Positions 58,401-64,000 of a stretch of 64,000 nt of DNA are shown here, in pieces. The stretch is from Gambelia wislizenii (taxonomy: Eukaryota > Chordata > Lepidosauria > Squamata > Crotaphytidae). A program made the translations under genes and the position numbers. Location of the stretch: positions 322,553,386-322,617,385 of the forward strand of contig JAUMIR010000002.1 of the NCBI GenBank assembly GCA_030847615.1. The letters run 5' to 3'. How positions within the stretch are numbered: the stretch's first letter is position 1; each line of letters opens with the position of its first letter. The notes under the pieces were generated by a model, which was given only the letters and a program-made list of their open reading frames with translations, was not told the DNA's origin and searched no databases.

Positions 58401-61400
58401 AATCCTGCAATGACCGAAAATGTGAACTGGAATAATTACGATGTCATAAGTCAGGCATACAACATCATAATAACTGAACAGGATGAAGTCTTCAGTAATA
58501 AGCATTCTCAGTAGGTGTAAAATAATGTGACTGGGTAAAATGAAATATCAGCCCCTCTAAGGTCTGAATCAGAATCATCCTTTCCACAAGAAAAAAAACA
58601 CATAGGTGCTGCCAGTTTTTTTATTCAGTCAGAACACCAACTTTGGTAACTTACACTGTTCAGCTTGACAGTGTAGTGGCCATTATTGACATCCCAGATT
58701 CTTCTGCTATTCTTAGTTTAACCTGAGCTGAAGGAGAATCAGTTCCTTCCTTATGCCCAGCCTGGTGCTCCTCCTCCTCCTGCAGTGGTAGAAACTGCTT
58801 TGACAAAGCAAGAAAACTGTCTCTGTCTCTCCTCTTTTTCCCTTCTCCACACACAGCATCTGAACACCGAGCTTGGTGTTGAGTGTTACCTGGGCAGCTA
58901 TCTAGGAATCAAGATCACAAGGAATGCTGTATTTCCTGGATTCCTAATACCTTGCTCACCCGCTGTAACAACAGTGTTCTAAGTGCTTGGGTAGGGGTGA
59001 AGGAAGATGGGGATCAGAAACAGCAAAAGGAAAAAAAAGAAGGAAGGGGGGAAGAAGGGGAAACAAATGGATCCCTCTCTCCAGTGGACTATTGGCTGCT
59101 GCTGCATGAAGAGGTTTAGGGATTCATACAAGGTTGTGGAAAGGATTTGACTCCTCAGAGGCATAGTGGAATATTAACTGGATCACACTTGGACTTGGAA
59201 ATAACTTAGGTATTTCTAAGCTTTTTGGAAGACGTTTGGTTATCTGAGCCCAGTTATGAACTGAGTCCTGGATATTAGCCCATCTAAAAAGATACCAAGG
59301 ACGTGTTTCCTGTAGTTACACTCTAGGATATAACAAGTTTGTAAAATACAAATTTTCAATGTGGATTAAGAGAAATCATTTAATTTTGGAGATGTGTATG
59401 CCAGATGTTTTAGCAAAATGGTTGTATTCAGATATGTACACTCCTGAAAGACCTTGGGAAAAAAGTTTGAAGCTGGACCCCCAGTGTTTAACAGTGTGAG
59501 ACCCTTGACCTACGAACAGTTTTAACAGATGTTTACTTGAGGAGATATATGATGGTGTGGTAATTCTTTTTCCTCTTGGAAATGAAGATCTTGAATATCA
59601 GAAGAAAGCTCATCTATTTAAGAGCAGCTCTCATTTAATCAATCTGCCGCAATTTAAATACTTTCCCCCACTTCTTTTTGGAAAGCCCTTGTTGACTTCA
59701 TGAAATGAGATGGGCACACATACCACCACCAGCAAAATATGTTTTAATTTAGTAGTGCTAATGTAAAATGGCCTGATTTGACAAGTCTAGCTTTTAAGAA
59801 TGACCAACAGAGAGCAGAGGGAAAAAACAAGTATTTCTAATTTGGCTGGTTCTGACTCCTGGAAACTTTGAACTTACCTAACTGCTGTGCTATTCTGAGC
59901 TCCAGCACCTCCAAAACCAACCCTCCCTCCCATCAGCTTTGATCCTGGCAACTAAAGTTCATTCCATAACTCAGGTCAGACAGAAATGATGCATTGCATC
60001 ACAGCTGCTTTTATGAAAGTGTTTATTTCATATCTGAAATGTTTTTTAATATACGTTTGCTTTGCTATGACTTGTAGGAAGAGAAAGAAAGCAGTTTTAC
60101 TGGAGGCAAAACAGCCACCTGTGAAAACTAATTGCAGAGGTTGCATTGTGTTGGTATCTGTGGGAACAATCCAGCAGGAAGAAAGTAAATGTTCTTAATC
60201 TGGAAGCAGATTACCTGCCTGACAAAATGTCCTCTTTTAGTAAAACACTAATTTGAAATGGCCCCTTATGGTGGGTGAGGGGGGGGTAGTGAGTTCATGC
60301 AGAAGCAGGTTCCTTATTCTTCTTAACTTCATTAAAAACTCCAAGCAGGCATTGCTAAATTATTTCATTAAAGATAATTATTCAGTATACTCTCAGCAAT
60401 GTCCTTAGAGTGTGCAAAGCCTGCCCCCATTTCTGGGTTTCTTTTCATTATTGTTTAATAGTTTTAATAGTAATTCTATTCAGAGTGTGCCATAGCAGAA
60501 AGCTGGTGTGTTAGACCTTGCCTAGCCAGTCTAAGACAAACTGGGAGCCACAGTGCTGGAGTAATTTTAGAATCTAGACTCAAACTGGGGTTCCTTGCTC
60601 CATCATTTGCATCTCTTAACTGCATGAAAGATTGTATTGTTAGGATCTTTGTGGATGTGTCCCCCAGGAGTGCTATAGCAGGGAGAAGTGTGATTTGTTA
60701 ACAGTCTGTGAGAATTAGTACACAGAGGTGTTCTGTTGTGCTGCAGCAGGAAAGTGCTTGTGTGGTTGTGCATTTCGCATATTGCTGATTCATCATCTCC
60801 ACATCCCACATCTTGCACTCCATGTGGGAAAATGTAAAGAGGGATTGTCTGGAGAAAAAAGGTGTTCAGGTTGTATCTGTCAATTGGGTCTTAGTATTTT
60901 GAGTATGGTGCTTTTACTAATACAATTCAGTTTAATGTCAGTGCATGTTTCACTTTGCAATGCTTTGTTACAACTCTCAGTCTCTCCCCCCACTTTTTTC
61001 CTGGCAGTTCAGCTAACCAGCTGGTTATCTTCAAGCCTGTATTTATGCATTTGCTTTCCCTTTCTTAGGCATAATACTTTACATATGTCTTTCATTTTAT
61101 CATTTCATCCTTTCCCCCCTCCCCTCCCCCTTTTTTGTTTTACTGCTGAATCAGGGTTGTTGGGACAGTTTGCAAAGACTTTAATAACAGATGTTTTTGC
61201 TACATATTCTTTCTTGATAGTTGTGACAAATAAGTGACAGGTGGTTGTGTTTCAGTCTGTCAGTTCCCAGGGGCACTTTATCCATTGCCTAGCACAGTGT
61301 TGTCCAGACCCCCCCTGCCCGGAATTTGTGGGTGGTATTGTTATGTAAAAGCTAAAAAGTCAAAAGTCTTGTGCTATGTTAGAATAAACTACCAAGCAAG

Positions 61401-62090
61401 AGAACAAATGTATCCCTTGATCCAGTCTTCTCATTATTCCAAGGTCACTTGCGTTTTCCTTTCTCTGATTTGCTGTGCCTGAGGGAGTGACCAGTCTAAG
61501 ATTTCATCCCATTGTCTTTGACTAATTGAAAACTTGCAGTTTTGTGGTTTCTGAACAGACTTGGGGAGATGCTGTAGAATATGCATGCTGTTTTTTTCTT
61601 TTGTACATTCCAAGGAACTCACTTAAAAATACTTATGGTTAGAACTGCAATTATAATGAAATTAACCTTTAAATATGAGGCATTTGACTAATGGTTTCTT
61701 CTAAAGTTGTGATCATCTTGTGTTAGGAATACCATAATACCTTTAGGAGAAAGAACTTGTTTAGCATTTTAAAATTGTAAACAAGGTAGCAGGTTTTACA
61801 TTGTTATAAAATAATGGCTGTCTCTGTTAGGCAGATTGTATCACTGTACTGTATGTCATAATTTTTTTCTTTATAGTTCAAGGGTCATAATTACAGGTAA
61901 GTAGAAAACGTTTTCTGGGAGCTAGCAATTAATCCTTAGTATTATGCCAATATTTAATCATATGTCAGAGGTGGCACCTAAGAACACTTAACATAAGACA
62001 AAAATGTTAAAATGACAGACTACATATGGCTCAAGGAATTGATTAGTATTGGTACCCATATCCCAACAAATAAGAATCATAACAATGGTG
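58401..62090. other. Largely unique intron sequence
   Basis: About 3.7 kb of AT-rich DNA. GA-rich tract at 59020-59070, G run at 60282-60288, C-rich tract at about 61110-61130. The stretch 60300-60470 (ATTGCTAAATTATTTCATTA and neighbours) resembles conserved non-coding DNA. The 169-codon frame at 60728-61237 lacks any motif and is not called. Confidence 0.45.
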
Positions 62091-62333
62091 TAGAGTTGGC
62101 CTGCCATATCCACAGATTCTGTATCCATGAATTCAACCTTCCATGGCTTGAAAATATCCCCCCCCCCAAAAAAAAATTCCAAAAGGTAAACCTTGATTTT
62201 GCCATTTTATAAAAGGGACACCATTTTACTGCACCACTGTATATGATGGGACTTGAGTATCCATGGATTTTGGTATCCATGGGTGGTGGTGGTCCTAGAA
62301 CCAAACCCCAGCAGATACTGAGGGCCAGCTGTA
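62091..62333. mobile_element. Pogo/Tigger-like MITE, family A copy 3
   Basis: The left end TAGAGTTGGCCTGCCATATC and the right end GAGGGCCAGCTGTA are inverted, with TA at both edges. The interior (GGCTTGAAAATATCC, AAAAGGTAAACCTTGATTTT, GGGACACCATTTTAC, ACCAAACCCCAGCAGAT) follows copies 1 and 2. It is more diverged at the ends, so it may be an older or sister subfamily. Confidence 0.87.
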
Positions 62334-63269
62334 TTCTTATTTCCAGGATTACTTTAATAATGTGCACAAAAAATGAGAAAAATGTTTTATTCTTAGTTTG
62401 AATTAGGCATGTCACAGTGTCTATGAGAGGATTAGGAACTGTATCAGGAATTCCTAAACTTGGGATTTTAACTTTACAGAGAAATGTTAATTAGGTATCA
62501 AAAATCCAAAGCATGCATTTGGGGGGTCATAACTTTATTAGGCCAACTGAAAGGCATGTAATGTACCACTCTAGTTTTTGAAGCCAACTGGTTTCTTCAT
62601 CTAGCAAAGATGACATAAAATTATGCAGGGGAAGAAAAGTGATCTGCATCTTATTGCTTGGCTGAGGTGTTACAGAGGGAGAGTCTGTGGAGGCATAAAA
62701 TTGGACACATCTTTTGAGATCTAGGTAAGTCTCTGTCCTAGGCAAATTGCTCTGTCCCTGAAACACTGATTTTAAAAAAGAACTTTTGTAACTGCAAATG
62801 GAAGAGGGATATATTGCTCTTTCTTTAATAGAATTCATGAACATTTGTCATGTTTGCGGTGGGGGCATACTGCCTGCACGTAGAAGATAAGCACATCAGG
62901 CTGAAGAACAGTGTGGAACCAAGCTCTCTGACATGCTAGTTTTTACAGGTAGGAAAGCTTATGGAGGGAGTGAAGAAAGCATTCTGAATGGAAATATTCT
63001 GAAGAGGTGCACATCCTTCAGTTCATACTGGCTGTGAATATTACTGCATCTGATAGGTTGTGCCCAATAGCATTCTACAGTAGCAGAAACTTCTTACGCT
63101 CATGGAAGTTTGGGTGCTTACTTTAGGACAACTCTTTCTCACCCATAGCCCTCTGGAGCAACATTTGGAATGATATAGACATAGTAGTGGGTATAGTGAT
63201 CACTGAAAACTGAGTGCCCTGCTTTGCATAGATGGAAGTGCATTCCTTTCATTAAATTCGCTGTTGGAT
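62334..63269. other. Intron sequence upstream of DIRS-like element
   Basis: AT-rich. The 62530-62850 frames have no motif. Nothing recognised. Confidence 0.4.
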
Positions 63270-64000
63270 ACAGCCCAGTGTGATGCATGATCAGATTTGG
63301 ATCTGCCCTTCAGAGAAACTGGTGTGCACAGCGTGCCCTAGAATTTATCTCTACCACTTTAACTTTTATCAGTTTTAATCTAGTCTTTCCTGAGTCCCTT
63401 CCTGTGACTCGGGATATACTTCTGGGTCTCGTGGCTTCTACCACCACCGTGACACTATATGCAAAGCTCAAGGTGAGGTAATTGCAGGCATGGTTCCTTG
63501 CAAACTTCAACTCTCTCTTTGACTCTCAGTGGAAGATGTTAACTGTTCCTCATGTTGTACATTGCTCACTGTGGTAGTGGATGAACAATTGGAATATCCA
63601 AGCAGGCATGCCATTCCTTCTTTGTCACCATCAATAGTTGTCACTATTGATGCATCCCCAGAAAGTTGGGGAGCACACTCGTAAGATCGTTGGTCAGGGG
63701 TCTCTTGTCTCTGGAAGACAGACACTACATATAAATGTCCTTGAGATGTTGGCCATAATCAAGGCCAATTCATTGAAGATAGTGCTGTTGGGCAGTGCAG
63801 TTCAGATAGTCTCCGACAACATCTCAGTGGTGTTGAACAAGCAAGAAAACATGAGACCTTACATGCTTTTGCACCTTGCGGTTCTATTTTGTCACTGGTA
63901 CATTCCACACCAGCCAGTATTGGTTGCTGTCACATCTGCAAAATAAGCAGGAGAGATTTATGCCCTTTGGGTTGACCAACCTTACCTGCACTTCCACAGG
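63270..64000 (+). mobile_element. DIRS-like retrotransposon, RT/RNase H remnant (runs off the window)
   Basis: Broken + frames give, in order, DILLGLVASTTTVTLYAKLK, then QAWFLANFNSLFD (about 63400-63520), TIDASPESWGAHS (about 63640-63680), and HINVLEMLAIIKANSLKIV with VQIVSDNISVVLNKQ (63750-63850). The TDAS..GWGAH and (V)LE..AI...VR(T/S)DN.(S/T) blocks belong to the RNase H region of DIRS-type elements, and the order matches their RT-RH module. Frameshifts and in-frame stops show it is inactive. The remainder would lie past 64000. Confidence 0.75.

Noticed and set aside
60728..61237. 169-codon open frame
   Set aside because: A hydrophobic, pyrimidine-driven peptide without family motifs and with no supporting splice sites.

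Overview
The window is vertebrate genomic DNA and almost certainly comes from a squamate reptile, most likely an iguanian lizard. It is AT-rich and has a single recognisable coding exon. It is littered with squamate-type repeats: a tRNA-headed SINE, BovB (RTE) and CR1 LINE fragments with 5' truncations, pogo/Tigger-like and hAT-like non-autonomous DNA transposons, and a DIRS-like retroelement running off the right edge. The lineage call rests on this repeat mix and not on any species marker.

The one gene is NFIB (nuclear factor I/B, + strand). Exon 2 lies at 5173-5704. It is 532 bp, the length usual for NFI exon 2, is open throughout, and carries a good acceptor and donor. It encodes most of the NFI DNA-binding domain. 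Residues that differ between the paralogues point to NFIB rather than NFIA, NFIC or NFIX. Bases 1-5172 are the 3' part of intron 1, and 5705-64000 is intron 2, at least 58 kb long. I saw no exon 1 and no exon 3, so both probably lie outside the window.

Intron 2, region by region. 5.7-13.5 kb is mostly unique sequence with a GT repeat and a pair of ~107-bp direct repeats rich in TGGCA half-sites. 13.5-20.2 kb holds a SINE split by a palindromic MITE, two Tigger-like elements, a 26-bp-stem hairpin, a hAT-like copy next to a ~490-bp fold-back, and a CR1 end. 21.5-25.2 kb has a short SINE between direct repeats, a dispersed repeat interrupted by a pogo-like MITE, another SINE, and a CR1/L3-like LINE remnant. 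28.1-30.5 kb has two hAT-like copies and a TIR-bounded element containing an exact 98-bp-period minisatellite. 32.1-35.4 kb has a SINE, CR1 pieces flanking a GC-rich double hairpin, a Tigger-like element with its own hairpin, and a GC-rich promoter-like island with a CCAAT dyad and a TATA box. 36.8-47.5 kb has two BovB fragments in opposite orientations, a SINE, more Tigger-, pogo- and hAT-like elements and an unexplained GC-rich block. 47.5-56.4 kb is mostly unique, with one SINE and a candidate conserved non-coding element. 57.1-58.4 kb has a LINE reverse-transcriptase C-terminus still open for about 260 codons and ending in a C2HC zinc finger, followed by a BovB scrap. 62.1 kb has a third pogo-like MITE. 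63.3 kb onward is a decayed DIRS-like RT/RNase H region.

There is no operon-like or defence-system structure here. The strongest items for follow-up are the intact LINE tail, the 98-bp minisatellite with alternating unit types, the GC-rich fold-backs, the promoter-like island and the TGGCA-rich duplicated module. All biological roles proposed for these are inference.
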